8,657 bases of DNA from an uncultured Gemmatimonadota bacterium. Its GTDB lineage: Bacteria; Gemmatimonadota; Gemmatimonadetes; Gemmatimonadales; Gemmatimonadaceae. The notes under the pieces were generated by a model. The model had not been told where the DNA came from, searched no databases, and worked only from the letters and a program-made list of their open reading frames with translations. This document shows, piece by piece, positions 1-5,734 of the stretch (positions are counted from its first letter, which is position 1; each line of letters starts with the position of its first letter). Where the stretch lies: NCBI GenBank assembly GCA_946479015.1, contig CAMLEQ010000146.1, forward strand, positions 1-8,657. Reading direction: 5' to 3'. The translations under genes were made by a program, and so were the position numbers.

Positions 1-185
1 TGAAGCACCTGCTGTACACGGAGAAGTACACGATCGACGGCGCGCGGCAGAAGGTGGACGAGCACCGGAAGCGCGGCGCGCTGCGCCCCGCCGCGCGCAG
101 CGCGCTCGACCTGCAGACCATCGAGTCGATGGAGCGCGAGCTGCGCGACGTGCTGGCGCTGCTGGGGGGCGACGAGGGGCGGTGA
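1..185 (+). CDS. MerR-family transcriptional regulator, C-terminal end (partial)
   Basis: The reading frame is open from the left edge (first full codon at 3) to the TGA at 183-185, giving about 60 residues. The stretch LLYTEKYTIDGARQKVDEH is typical of the last helix of the MerR-type winged-helix DNA-binding domain, where family members often read LLYEEGYTIAGAR. A basic linker and a short helical, acidic-basic tail (residues like LDLQTIESMERELRDVLALL) follow, fitting the dimerisation coiled coil of these regulators. The start and the DNA-recognition helix lie outside the window, so effector and targets cannot be named. The stop overlaps the GTG start of the next gene by 3 bases, suggesting co-translation. 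The family call rests on one short motif and is moderately secure. Confidence 0.72.
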   Translation, partial: KHLLYTEKYTIDGARQKVDEHRKRGALRPAARSALDLQTIESMERELRDVLALLGGDEGR

Positions 186-853
186 TCGCGCCGGTCGCCT
201 GCATCGTCCCCGCGCTCGACGCGGAGCGCACGCTGCCGGGCGTGGCCGCGCGGCTCCGCACCGCCGTGCCGCACGCCACGCTGATCGCGGTGGACGACGG
301 CTCCGTGGATGGCACGCGCGCCGTCGCCGCGCGCGCGTGCGACATCGTGCTCGCGTTCGAGCACAACCGCGGCAAGGGAGCGGCGCTCCGGGCCGGCTTC
401 GCCGAGGCGCTGCGGCTCGGCATGTCGGCGGTGCTCACCATCGATGCCGATGGCCAGCACGCGCCGGAGGACGCGCCGCGGCTGCTCGCGGCGCTCGCCG
501 GCGCCGACCTGGCCATCGGCGCCCGCACGCGCTCCGGCGCCATGCCGCTCGGCCGCCGCCTGACGAACGCGCTCGCCACAGCCGCCGTGGGCGCCGTGGT
601 GGGCGGGGCGGTGGCCGACGCGCAGTCGGGCTACCGCGCCATGCGCCGCGCCGTGCTCGAGCGCGTGCGCGCCCGCGGCGACCGCTACGAGTTCGAGACC
701 GACTTCCTCATCCGCGCGGGGCACGCCGGGTTCCGCATCGCCGCGGTGCCGATCCCCACGGTGTACGGCGCGCGCAGCCACTTCCGCGGCTTCCGCGACT
801 CCGTGCGGGTGGTGCGAACCATTTGGCGCTACCGCGCCGGAGCATTCCAGTAA
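182..853 (+). CDS. Family 2 glycosyltransferase, DPM1/UDP-sugar:polyprenyl-phosphate type, no membrane domain
   Basis: This 223-residue protein has a GT-A fold glycosyltransferase layout. The nucleotide-binding VDDGSVDGT is at residues 37-45, NRGKGAALR at 62-70 and the metal-binding DADGQH at 88-93. Near the C-terminal part are a D-x-QSGYRAMRR segment and YEFETDFLIRA, as in dolichol- or polyprenol-phosphate sugar synthases. It likely transfers a sugar from a nucleotide donor to a polyprenyl phosphate at the inner membrane face. No hydrophobic C-terminal membrane anchor is seen, so it is the short soluble form; the sugar is unknown. The GTG start at 182 overlaps the upstream stop (GTGA), with a G-run at 164-169 as a possible ribosome site. 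The TAA stop shares one base with the surE ATG. The family is secure and the substrate is not. Confidence 0.87.
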   Translation: MIAPVACIVPALDAERTLPGVAARLRTAVPHATLIAVDDGSVDGTRAVAARACDIVLAFEHNRGKGAALRAGFAEALRLGMSAVLTIDADGQHAPEDAPRLLAALAGADLAIGARTRSGAMPLGRRLTNALATAAVGAVVGGAVADAQSGYRAMRRAVLERVRARGDRYEFETDFLIRAGHAGFRIAAVPIPTVYGARSHFRGFRDSVRVVRTIWRYRAGAFQ

Positions 854-1617
854 TGCAGTTGCTGTGCACCAACGATGACGGGATTCTCGCGCAGGGGCTC
901 GACTGCCTCGTGCGCGCCGCGTCCAGGATCGGCGACGTGACGGTGGTCGCTCCCGACCGGGAGCAGAGCGCCACCAGCCACTCGCTCACCCTCCACCATC
1001 CCGTTCGCCCCGTGCCGCGCGGTCCACAGCGCTGGCAGGTGGACGGCACGCCCACCGACTGCGTGATGCTGGCGGTGGAGGGGCTCATGGGGCAGCGCCC
1101 GAGCTGGGTGCTGAGCGGGATCAATCACGGGCACAACATGGGGGAGGACGTGCTGTACTCCGGCACCGTCGCCGCCGCCATGGAAGGGGTCACCCTCGGC
1201 ATCCCGGCCATCGCCCTCTCGTTCGCCGGCGGCGAATTGCAGGCCGATCCCGAGCTGCTCTCCGACCAGGTGGACGTCGTGGCCGAGCTCCTCGCGCATC
1301 TCACGAGCCTGCGCAACGTGCCGCGCGACACGCTGCTGAACATCAATCTCCCCGCGCGGCGCGCCGCCGACATCCGCGGCGTGCGTCTCACCCGGCTCGG
1401 CCGGCGCGTCTACTCCGACTCGCTCGTCCGGATGCGCGATCCGCGCGGCCGCGAGATCTTCTGGATCGGCGGCGGATCCGCGGAGTGGAGCGGCGCCGAG
1501 GACTCCGACTTCCGCGCCGTGCAGGAAGGCTACATCTCCGTGACGCCGCTCTCGCTCGACCTCACGCACACGCGCATGCTCGAGGAGGCGACCTCGTGGT
1601 GGATGGACCTGCCGTGA
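853..1617 (+). CDS. surE: 5'/3'-nucleotidase SurE
   Basis: SurE is a metal-dependent phosphatase that removes phosphate from nucleoside 5'- and 3'-monophosphates, and in some species from short polyphosphate. It acts in the cytoplasm and is linked to survival in stationary phase. The 254-residue product matches the usual length. It shows the N-terminal metal site LLCTNDDG (Asp8, Asp9), Ser39 in DREQSATS, and SGINHGHNMG with Asn91, the four metal ligands of the family. The ATG at 853 is chosen because the N-terminus MQLLCTNDDG aligns directly with the family start and GGAG lies at 839-842. It overlaps the glycosyltransferase stop by one base and the pcm start by four, so surE and pcm are probably coupled, an arrangement known from other bacteria. 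Confidence 0.97.
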   Translation: MQLLCTNDDGILAQGLDCLVRAASRIGDVTVVAPDREQSATSHSLTLHHPVRPVPRGPQRWQVDGTPTDCVMLAVEGLMGQRPSWVLSGINHGHNMGEDVLYSGTVAAAMEGVTLGIPAIALSFAGGELQADPELLSDQVDVVAELLAHLTSLRNVPRDTLLNINLPARRAADIRGVRLTRLGRRVYSDSLVRMRDPRGREIFWIGGGSAEWSGAEDSDFRAVQEGYISVTPLSLDLTHTRMLEEATSWWMDLP

Positions 1618-2255
1618 ACCAGCTCATCGGCGCACGCCGCCGCTTGGTGGAGCAGCTCCAGCGGGGCGGGATCTCCGATCTCGCCGTGCTGCGGGCCTTC
1701 GATCTCACGCCTCGTCACCTCTTCGTGCCCACCGGCATGCGCCACCGCGCGTACGAGGACAGCGCGCTCCCGATCGGCAACGGCCAGACCATCTCTCAAC
1801 CGTCCACGCACGCGCGCTACCTCGAGCTGCTCCGCCTGACGGGCAGGGAGCGGGTGCTGGAGATCGGCACCGGCTCGGGATACCAGACCGTCCTCCTGTC
1901 GCACCTGGCGTCGCAGGTGTTCTCGATCGAGCGCGTCGCGGCGCTGCTCGAGCGGGCGCGCGAGGCGATCCGCGGCGCCGGCGCCCGCAACGTGTCGCTG
2001 CTGGCTGGAGACGGCACGCTGGGCTGGCGGGACTACGCGCCGTTCGACGCCATCCTCGTCACCGCCGGTGCGCCGACCATCCCCGCGCCGCTGGGCGAGC
2101 AGCTCGCGGAGGGCGGACGTCTGCTCATCCCGCTCGGCACGCGCGAGGAGCAGACGCTGACGCTCATCACGCGGCGCGGCACGGAGCTCGAACGGCGTGA
2201 CATCGGGCCCGCGCGATTCGTCCCGCTGGTAGGCACGCACGGCTGGCCGGCGTAG
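1614..2255 (+). CDS. pcm: Protein-L-isoaspartate O-methyltransferase
   Basis: Pcm methylates L-isoaspartyl residues in aged proteins using S-adenosylmethionine, starting their conversion back to L-aspartate. It is cytoplasmic and part of protein repair. The 213-residue product contains the family signature LPIGNGQTISQP (52-63), the SAM-binding motif I VLEIGTGSGYQT (81-92), a GDGTLGW segment and FDAILVTAGAP (post-I/II region), and ends with the typical RFVPLV. The GTG at 1614 (GTGA overlap with the surE stop) places the conserved ARRRLVEQL close to the N-terminus, as in E. coli Pcm. In-frame GTG codons at 1596 and 1599 are alternatives: GAGGAGG at 1582-1588 is well spaced for them, so the protein may be five or six residues longer. 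Confidence 0.96.
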   Translation: MNQLIGARRRLVEQLQRGGISDLAVLRAFDLTPRHLFVPTGMRHRAYEDSALPIGNGQTISQPSTHARYLELLRLTGRERVLEIGTGSGYQTVLLSHLASQVFSIERVAALLERAREAIRGAGARNVSLLAGDGTLGWRDYAPFDAILVTAGAPTIPAPLGEQLAEGGRLLIPLGTREEQTLTLITRRGTELERRDIGPARFVPLVGTHGWPA

Positions 2256-2326
2256 CTTCGCGCCCCGCGCATTCGGCCGGTAGCGACTCGCGTTCGGCAT
2301 CCCCATATTGTCGTACCGGAGACTTG

Positions 2327-3457
2327 ATGGCCGACTACTCGGACGACGCCCCCAGGCAGCAGCGCAGGAGCACCGTGCTGCCTCCGTTCTTCGCCCCGCG
2401 CCAGCGGGAGACGACCACCCCGACCAGACCGGTCGGGGTGACGAAGCGTCGTACGTCGCAGCTCTTCACACCCCCCGGCGTGGACCGGCAGTCGCGTCCG
2501 GCGTTCCGCGCCACGCCGATCCCCCCCGCCACTCCGAACGCTTCAGCGGTGCCGGCGACGCCCGAAGTTCCGGCCACGCCCGTCACCCCATCGGCATCGA
2601 TCGCGATCCCGGTCGAATCCCTGGAGATCGAGCCGCCGGTGGCGCACGTCGCCGAGCCCATCATCGAGGAGAGCGCGGGCGCGCCTCTCGACGCGGAGGC
2701 GTCCGAGGAGCCGCGCCTCGTCGACGGCCTGGAGATCGAGGCGACGGAGTGGAGCCCGGAGGGCGTCACGGGCTCCGGCCAGCTCGAGGTGGAGAGCTTC
2801 TGGGCCGCCGAGCCGCTCGCGCCCTCGGACGAAGTCACGGTGGACGCCCCGAGCGAGGCGATCGAGGCGAGCGGGGCGAACGCCGTCGAGGCGCTCCCCC
2901 CCTGGCCGTCCGTGGATGAGGCGGAGCATGCGGGGGAGTCCGCTCCGGACGACCCGGCGAGTGCCGCTACCTGGGGAGGGTGGCCGGCCAGTCAGTGGGA
3001 AGCGGAGGGCGATCGAGACGACGCGGCGCATGCGTCGGAGGCTGTCGCGCCGGAGGTCGAGTCCTCGTCCGCGGTACCGATGTCCGCGGGCGACGAGCTG
3101 TCCGCGGGGCTCGCCTGGCCCGATCCGGACCAGATCGAGGCGGGAGGGGAGCAGGACGTGATCGTGGCGGACGGCGCGGCGCTGGCGTCGGTGGAGCCGG
3201 AGTTACGCGACTCCGCGGCGCCGTTCGCCACGCCGAGCCCGAGACACGAAGAGACGCGAGAGGCGGACCCATGGACGATGCCGCCCGCCGAACCTTCCCC
3301 GGAGCCCGCGGTCCCGGCGGTGGCCGAGGCGCTGGAGCGCATCGCGCAGCGGATCAGGGAAGGCGGGGTGGTGCTCCCGGCCGATACGGCCGCGCAGAGT
3401 GATGCCGGCGCACTGGCCGTCGCGCTCGCGGCGCTGCTGCGGGGCGCGCCGCGATAG
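2327..3457 (+). CDS. Hypothetical acidic, Pro/Ala/Glu-rich low-complexity protein
   Basis: I do not recognise this 376-residue protein. The N-terminal 50 residues are basic and Pro/Thr-rich (QQRRSTVLPPFFAPRQR, then VTKRRTSQLFTPPGVDRQ). A Pro-Ala-Thr linker with a repeating xVPATP pattern follows. The long middle is strongly acidic (many Glu, Asp, Ala, Ser) with scattered Trp in WPS, WGGWPASQW, AWPDPDQ and DPWTMPP contexts. The last ~40 residues (VAEALERIAQRIREGG onward, then ALAVALAALLRG) can form amphipathic helices. There is no signal peptide or membrane segment, so it looks largely disordered and cytoplasmic, possibly a scaffold with short binding motifs at both ends. The ATG at 2327 has GGAG at 2318-2321; a TTG lies one codon earlier. 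The frame is open throughout, and acylphosphatase starts 5 bases after its stop. Confidence 0.75.
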   Translation: MADYSDDAPRQQRRSTVLPPFFAPRQRETTTPTRPVGVTKRRTSQLFTPPGVDRQSRPAFRATPIPPATPNASAVPATPEVPATPVTPSASIAIPVESLEIEPPVAHVAEPIIEESAGAPLDAEASEEPRLVDGLEIEATEWSPEGVTGSGQLEVESFWAAEPLAPSDEVTVDAPSEAIEASGANAVEALPPWPSVDEAEHAGESAPDDPASAATWGGWPASQWEAEGDRDDAAHASEAVAPEVESSSAVPMSAGDELSAGLAWPDPDQIEAGGEQDVIVADGAALASVEPELRDSAAPFATPSPRHEETREADPWTMPPAEPSPEPAVPAVAEALERIAQRIREGGVVLPADTAAQSDAGALAVALAALLRGAPR

Positions 3458-3462
3458 CTTCG

Positions 3463-3750
3463 ATGTCCCGCGTCCGGGTGGAAGTGATCGGGGCGGTGCA
3501 GGGGGTGGGGTTCCGCTGGTTCGCCCGCGAGGTGGCGCGACGCCTCGACCTTGCCGGCTGGGTCCGGAATCGCGACGACGGCAGTGTGGAGATCACCGTG
3601 GAGGGTGAGGACTCGGCAGTGGAGCGATTTCTCGCGCAGGTGGAGCGCGGTCCGCGGGGGGCGCGGGTGGACGAGCTGCGCCGCCACCCGCTGCGCGAGG
3701 TGGCGGATGCGAAGGCGCCGCTGGGCCACCCCTTCGAGATCCTGCGTTGA
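3463..3750 (+). CDS. acyP: Acylphosphatase
   Basis: Acylphosphatase hydrolyses carboxyl-phosphate bonds such as that of acetyl or other acyl phosphates, in the cytoplasm. The 95-residue product is the usual size of this single-domain family. It shows the signature GAVQGVGFRWFAREVARRL, whose Arg (residue 19) forms the phosphate cradle, and GWVRNRDDGSVEI, which supplies the catalytic Asn; VEGEDSAVERFL follows as in homologues. The ATG at 3463 gives the standard short N-terminus before the first strand. Only a weak ribosome site is visible, and the gene follows the upstream stop by 5 bases, so it probably relies on read-through translation from its neighbour. Its stop overlaps or nearly touches the apt start, so acylphosphatase and apt are co-transcribed. 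Confidence 0.95.
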   Translation: MSRVRVEVIGAVQGVGFRWFAREVARRLDLAGWVRNRDDGSVEITVEGEDSAVERFLAQVERGPRGARVDELRRHPLREVADAKAPLGHPFEILR

Positions 3751-3758
3751 CCCTCCAG

Positions 3759-4301
3759 ATGCCTCAGGGCGCCATCACCGACCTCGAGCGCGTGCTGCGC
3801 TCGACCATCCGCGACATTCCGGATTTCCCGAAAGCGGGAATCCTCTTCAAGGACATCACTCCCGTCCTGCTGGACGCTGCGCTCTTCCACCGGACGACGC
3901 AGGCGATGTCCGCGCCGTACGCGGAGGACGGGATCACGCACGTGGTGGGGATCGAGAGCCGAGGGTTCATCCTTGGCGCGCCGTGCGCGCAGCACCTCGG
4001 CGCGGCATTCGTCCCCGTCCGCAAGCCCGGGAAGCTGCCGTCGTTGGTGGAGCGGGTGGAGTACGCGTTGGAGTACGGGCTGGACGCGCTGGAGGTTCAC
4101 CGGGATGCCCTGGCCGATGGGAACCGGGTGCTGGTGGTGGACGACGTGCTGGCGACGGGGGGGACGGCTGCGGCGGCGTGCCGGGTGATCGAGCAGTTGG
4201 GTGCGACGGTGGTGGGGTGCACGTTCCTGCTGTCGCTGTCGTTTCTTCCCGGGGCCTCGGCGCTGACGGGGCGCCGGGTGGAGTGCCTGGTGACGTACTG
4301 A
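3759..4301 (+). CDS. apt: Adenine phosphoribosyltransferase
   Basis: Apt salvages adenine by coupling it to PRPP to give AMP and pyrophosphate, in the cytoplasm. The 180-residue product contains PDFPKAGILFKDIT (21-34), IESRGFILGAP with the base-site region (65-75), the flexible loop RKPGKLP (88-94), YALEYGLDALEVH (102-114) and the PRPP-binding motif VLVVDDVLATGGTA (124-137), all in the order of bacterial Apt. The C-terminus ends ECLVTY, equivalent to the SLIxY ending of many homologues, so the gene is complete. I chose ATG 3759; TTG 3747, four codons upstream, overlaps the acylphosphatase stop (TTGA) and is an equally possible coupled start. It is the last gene of the left cluster before a long non-coding stretch, and no clear terminator follows it. 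Confidence 0.96.
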   Translation: MPQGAITDLERVLRSTIRDIPDFPKAGILFKDITPVLLDAALFHRTTQAMSAPYAEDGITHVVGIESRGFILGAPCAQHLGAAFVPVRKPGKLPSLVERVEYALEYGLDALEVHRDALADGNRVLVVDDVLATGGTAAAACRVIEQLGATVVGCTFLLSLSFLPGASALTGRRVECLVTY

Positions 4302-4411
4302 AGGCGGGCGGCGCGATCGAGTGGGTTCGGCTCGTGCATCGCGCCAGTTATGTCATTGTTTTGGCTATCATTGGCTCGCTCCGGCGCTATCGACGTCTGC
4401 CGGGCCATGTC

Positions 4412-4429
4412 TGATAATGTACATTATCA
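4412..4429. promoter_or_regulatory. Perfect 18-bp AT-rich palindrome, operator-like
   Basis: TGATAATGT is followed directly by its exact reverse complement ACATTATCA. The half-site TGATAAT / ATTATCA matches the half-sites of the Fur-family 7-1-7 box, but here they are separated by four bases (GTAC) instead of one. Symmetry, length and AT-richness in a GC-rich setting suggest a binding site for a dimeric regulator. No start codon with a ribosome site lies close by, so the regulated gene is not evident. The dyad is certain; the function is inferred. Confidence 0.45.
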
Positions 4430-4435
4430 AGCATC

Positions 4436-4466
4436 GCGTAACATACTAATTTGCTGATGGTTACGC
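4436..4466. repeat. Inverted repeat, 7-bp arms with 17-base loop
   Basis: GCGTAAC at 4436-4442 is the exact reverse complement of GTTACGC at 4460-4466. The 17-base spacer is AT-rich. It begins 6 bases after the 18-base palindrome and may be part of the same regulatory region, either as a weak hairpin or a second protein site. No function can be assigned. Confidence 0.4.
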
Positions 4467-4478
4467 AGAATAACATGA

Positions 4479-4494
4479 CGTCTCCCGGGAGACG
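4479..4494. repeat. Perfect 16-bp GC-rich palindrome
   Basis: CGTCTCCC is followed immediately by GGGAGACG. With no loop it would make a poor terminator and no T-run follows on either strand, so a protein-binding dyad is as likely as an RNA hairpin. It marks the right border of the AT-rich patch. Confidence 0.35.
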
Positions 4495-4522
4495 GCTGCC
4501 ACGCCCGCGCCTGCAAGGGTCG

Positions 4523-4575
4523 CGTGCCGGACGATACCGGATTATCTTTGGTGATTCGTGTCGGACGACACCGAT
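4523..4575 (+). repeat. Two imperfect tandem copies of a short hairpin-forming motif
   Basis: CGTGCCGGACGATACCG at 4523-4539 recurs 34 bases later as CGTGTCGGACGACACCG at 4557-4573, with 15 of 17 positions identical. The second copy forms a 5-bp hairpin (GTGTC, loop GGAC, GACAC); the first can pair as CCGG-ACGATA-CCGG. The pair lies 80-130 bases upstream of the tRNA gene. Function is unknown, and chance in GC-rich DNA is possible. Confidence 0.3.
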
Positions 4576-4653
4576 GCCGACGGCGGCCGGACTGGGGCAC
4601 AGGACGTGATCCCGCGCTGACCGCCTCGATCGGGTCGACGTCCGCGGAGCCAT

Positions 4654-4727
4654 GCCCCTGTAGCTCAGGTGGATAGAGCAGCGGTTTCCTAAACCGTTGG
4701 CCGGGTGTTCGAGTCACCCCAGGGGCA
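4654..4727 (+). tRNA. tRNA-Arg (anticodon CCU)
   Basis: The 74-base cloverleaf folds without mismatches in its acceptor stem: GCCCCTG (4654-4660) pairs with CAGGGGC (4720-4726), followed by discriminator A at 4727. The D stem is GCTC/GAGC. The anticodon stem is GCGGT/ACCGT (one G-T pair) with loop TTCCTAA, giving anticodon CCT at 4688-4690, which reads AGG (Arg). The T arm is GGGTG-TTCGAGT-CACCC. CCA is not encoded and must be added after transcription. It lies between apt and the TPR gene in the same direction. No integrase or duplicated 3' end is seen, so it does not appear to be an occupied attachment site here. Confidence 0.97.
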
Positions 4728-4799
4728 CTCGGCAGCGCCTCCACGCGCCAGCCGCGTTCGCCAACATCGCCTCTCACCGAGCACACGTCAGGATCCAGG

Positions 4800-5465
4800 A
4801 TGACCCGTACCGGAGCCGCGGCCCGCCCAGATTTCGAGGAGCGGACCCAGAACTTGTTGGAGTGGGCGGAGCTGCACTCGAAGCTGCTCACCATCATCGC
4901 CGTCGCCATCGTTGCCATCGTCGGCGGCGTGTGGTTCTACCAGAAGTCCCATGAGGCCCGCACCCGCAACGCCTCGGCGGCTCTGGTGAACGCGGAGCAG
5001 GCGCTCACGGCCGGCAACCTGGCGCTCGCCCAGAGCGATCTCGACAAGATCGTGAGCCGGTACGGCGCCACGGAGCCGGGGAAGCAGGCCGTGCTCCTCC
5101 TCGCCCAGGTGATGTACGACCGCGGCCAGTACGCGCAGGGGATCGAGAAGCTGCGCCAGCTCGAGGGCTCCGGAGACCAGAACCTGCGCACTTCGGCGCT
5201 CAACCTGATCGGCGCCGGGTACGAGCAGCAGGCGAAGTACGCCGACGCCGCCAACTATTACCGCAAGGCGGCGGAGTCGGCCGTGTATTCCTCGGACCGT
5301 GACCAGTACCTCGCGAGCGCGGCCCGGGCACTCACGAGCGCCGGGAAGACCGCCGAGGCAAAGGAGATCTGGAGCAAGCTCGCCGCCGATCCGGCCAGCC
5401 CGGCCAACGCCGAGGCGCGCGTCCGCCTCGGTGAGCTCGAGGCGAAGCCCGCCAAGCAGGGGTAA
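4800..5465 (+). CDS. Membrane-anchored tetratricopeptide-repeat protein, YfgM-like
   Basis: The 221-residue product has a short cytoplasmic N-terminus, one hydrophobic segment at about residues 28-47 (LLTIIAVAIVAIVGGVWFY), and then a helical repeat domain outside the membrane. Successive TPR-like helix pairs run through ALVNAEQALTAGNLALAQ, AVLLLAQVMYDRGQYAQGIEKL, ALNLIGAGYEQQAKYADAANYYRKA and YLASAARALTSAGKTAEAKEIW. This layout (N-terminal anchor plus TPR_21-like repeats, about 200-220 residues) is that of YfgM, an ancillary partner of the SecYEG translocon and periplasmic chaperones. The chaperone-related role is inferred from fold only. The ATG at 4800 has AGGA at 4790-4793. It starts 72 bases after the tRNA gene and is the last + strand gene before dif. 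Confidence 0.85.
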   Translation: MTRTGAAARPDFEERTQNLLEWAELHSKLLTIIAVAIVAIVGGVWFYQKSHEARTRNASAALVNAEQALTAGNLALAQSDLDKIVSRYGATEPGKQAVLLLAQVMYDRGQYAQGIEKLRQLEGSGDQNLRTSALNLIGAGYEQQAKYADAANYYRKAAESAVYSSDRDQYLASAARALTSAGKTAEAKEIWSKLAADPASPANAEARVRLGELEAKPAKQG

Positions 5466-5543
5466 CGGGCCGGCGGTCCGTGGCAGAGCGCAGCCCGGGA
5501 GCAGGAGCCGACGCGTTGCCAGGGTAGCGTGGCCGCCGGCCCG
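5466..5543 (+). other. Long-range hairpin directly after the TPR stop codon
   Basis: CGGGCCGGCGG at 5466-5476 is the exact reverse complement of CCGCCGGCCCG at 5533-5543. Inside, TGGCA (5481-5485) pairs with TGCCA (5517-5521), and GCGC (5488-5491) with GCGT (5513-5516, one G-U pair), giving a composite stem of 11+5+4 bp. It starts at the first base after the TAA. It may protect or process the 3' end of the TPR mRNA, or be a small structured RNA; it does not match RNAs I know such as SRP RNA. Confidence 0.4.
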
Positions 5544-5574
5544 GGGTGACTCGAAAACGATCGACTGGAACGCG

Positions 5575-5607
5575 CGAGGGCGCCGGAGATTCTCTCTGGC
5601 GCCCTCG
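5575..5607. terminator. Strong hairpin between convergent genes, probable terminator
   Basis: CGAGGGCGCC (5575-5584) pairs with GGCGCCCTCG (5598-5607). Pairing continues inward through GGAGA/TCTCT (one G-T pair) to a 3-base loop, giving a 15-bp stem. No T-run follows directly on either strand, so it is not a textbook Rho-independent terminator. Its place between converging transcription units and its near-perfect stem still favour transcript ending or mRNA end protection, perhaps in both directions. Confidence 0.55.
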
Positions 5608-5677
5608 TCGCATCCGGGGGGCTGCACCGGGAGTCACGCATTGGCCGCCACGGAACGTCGAGGCCGCGGCAGGCGAG

Positions 5678-5698
5678 GGATCGCACCTGCGGCGATCC
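5678..5698. repeat. Small inverted repeat left of dif
   Basis: GGATCGC (5678-5684) and GCGATCC (5692-5698) are exact reverse complements separated by 7 bases. The dyad ends 36 bases left of the dif-like site. It could be a weak hairpin at the end of the - strand transcript or an accessory protein site; nothing more can be said. Confidence 0.3.
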
Positions 5699-5734
5699 GA
5701 GCCGCAATCGGTGGCCACTCCGGCCCGTCCGGTT

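Larger units (their letters stand above)
4302..4653. other. Gene-free region between apt and tRNA-Arg, with AT-rich patch and several dyads
   Basis: No convincing protein gene is seen on either strand: open frames here lack ribosome sites and family motifs. The outer parts are GC-rich, but 4411-4480 has only 26 G+C in 70 bases (37%), unlike the surrounding genes. The stretch holds a perfect 18-base palindrome (4412-4429), an inverted repeat with arms at 4436-4442 and 4460-4466, a 16-base palindrome (4479-4494) and two similar hairpin-forming copies near 4523 and 4557, all listed separately. I see no clear sigma-70 promoter for the tRNA downstream. Confidence 0.6.

Noticed and set aside
337..852. 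Long upstream extension of the surE frame
   Set aside because: The extension is an Arg/Ala-rich out-of-frame reading of the glycosyltransferase; the SurE family start is at 853.
2256..2326. Promoter for the acidic protein gene in the 71-base gap
   Set aside because: CATATT near 2304 is a weak -10 candidate with no acceptable -35 partner.
1841..2980. GGGNAGGG matches (1841-1848 and 2973-2980) as FtsK-orienting sequences pointing to dif
   Set aside because: Both point the expected way and I saw none reversed on the right arm, but two matches in G-rich coding DNA are not significant and the motif in this lineage is unknown.
4387..4653. Possible 88-codon gene on - in the apt-tRNA gap
   Set aside because: No ribosome site, composition unlike a protein from this genome, and it overlaps the palindromes.
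4654..4727. tRNA-Arg as an occupied integration site
   Set aside because: No integrase gene and no repeated copy of the tRNA 3' end occur in the window.
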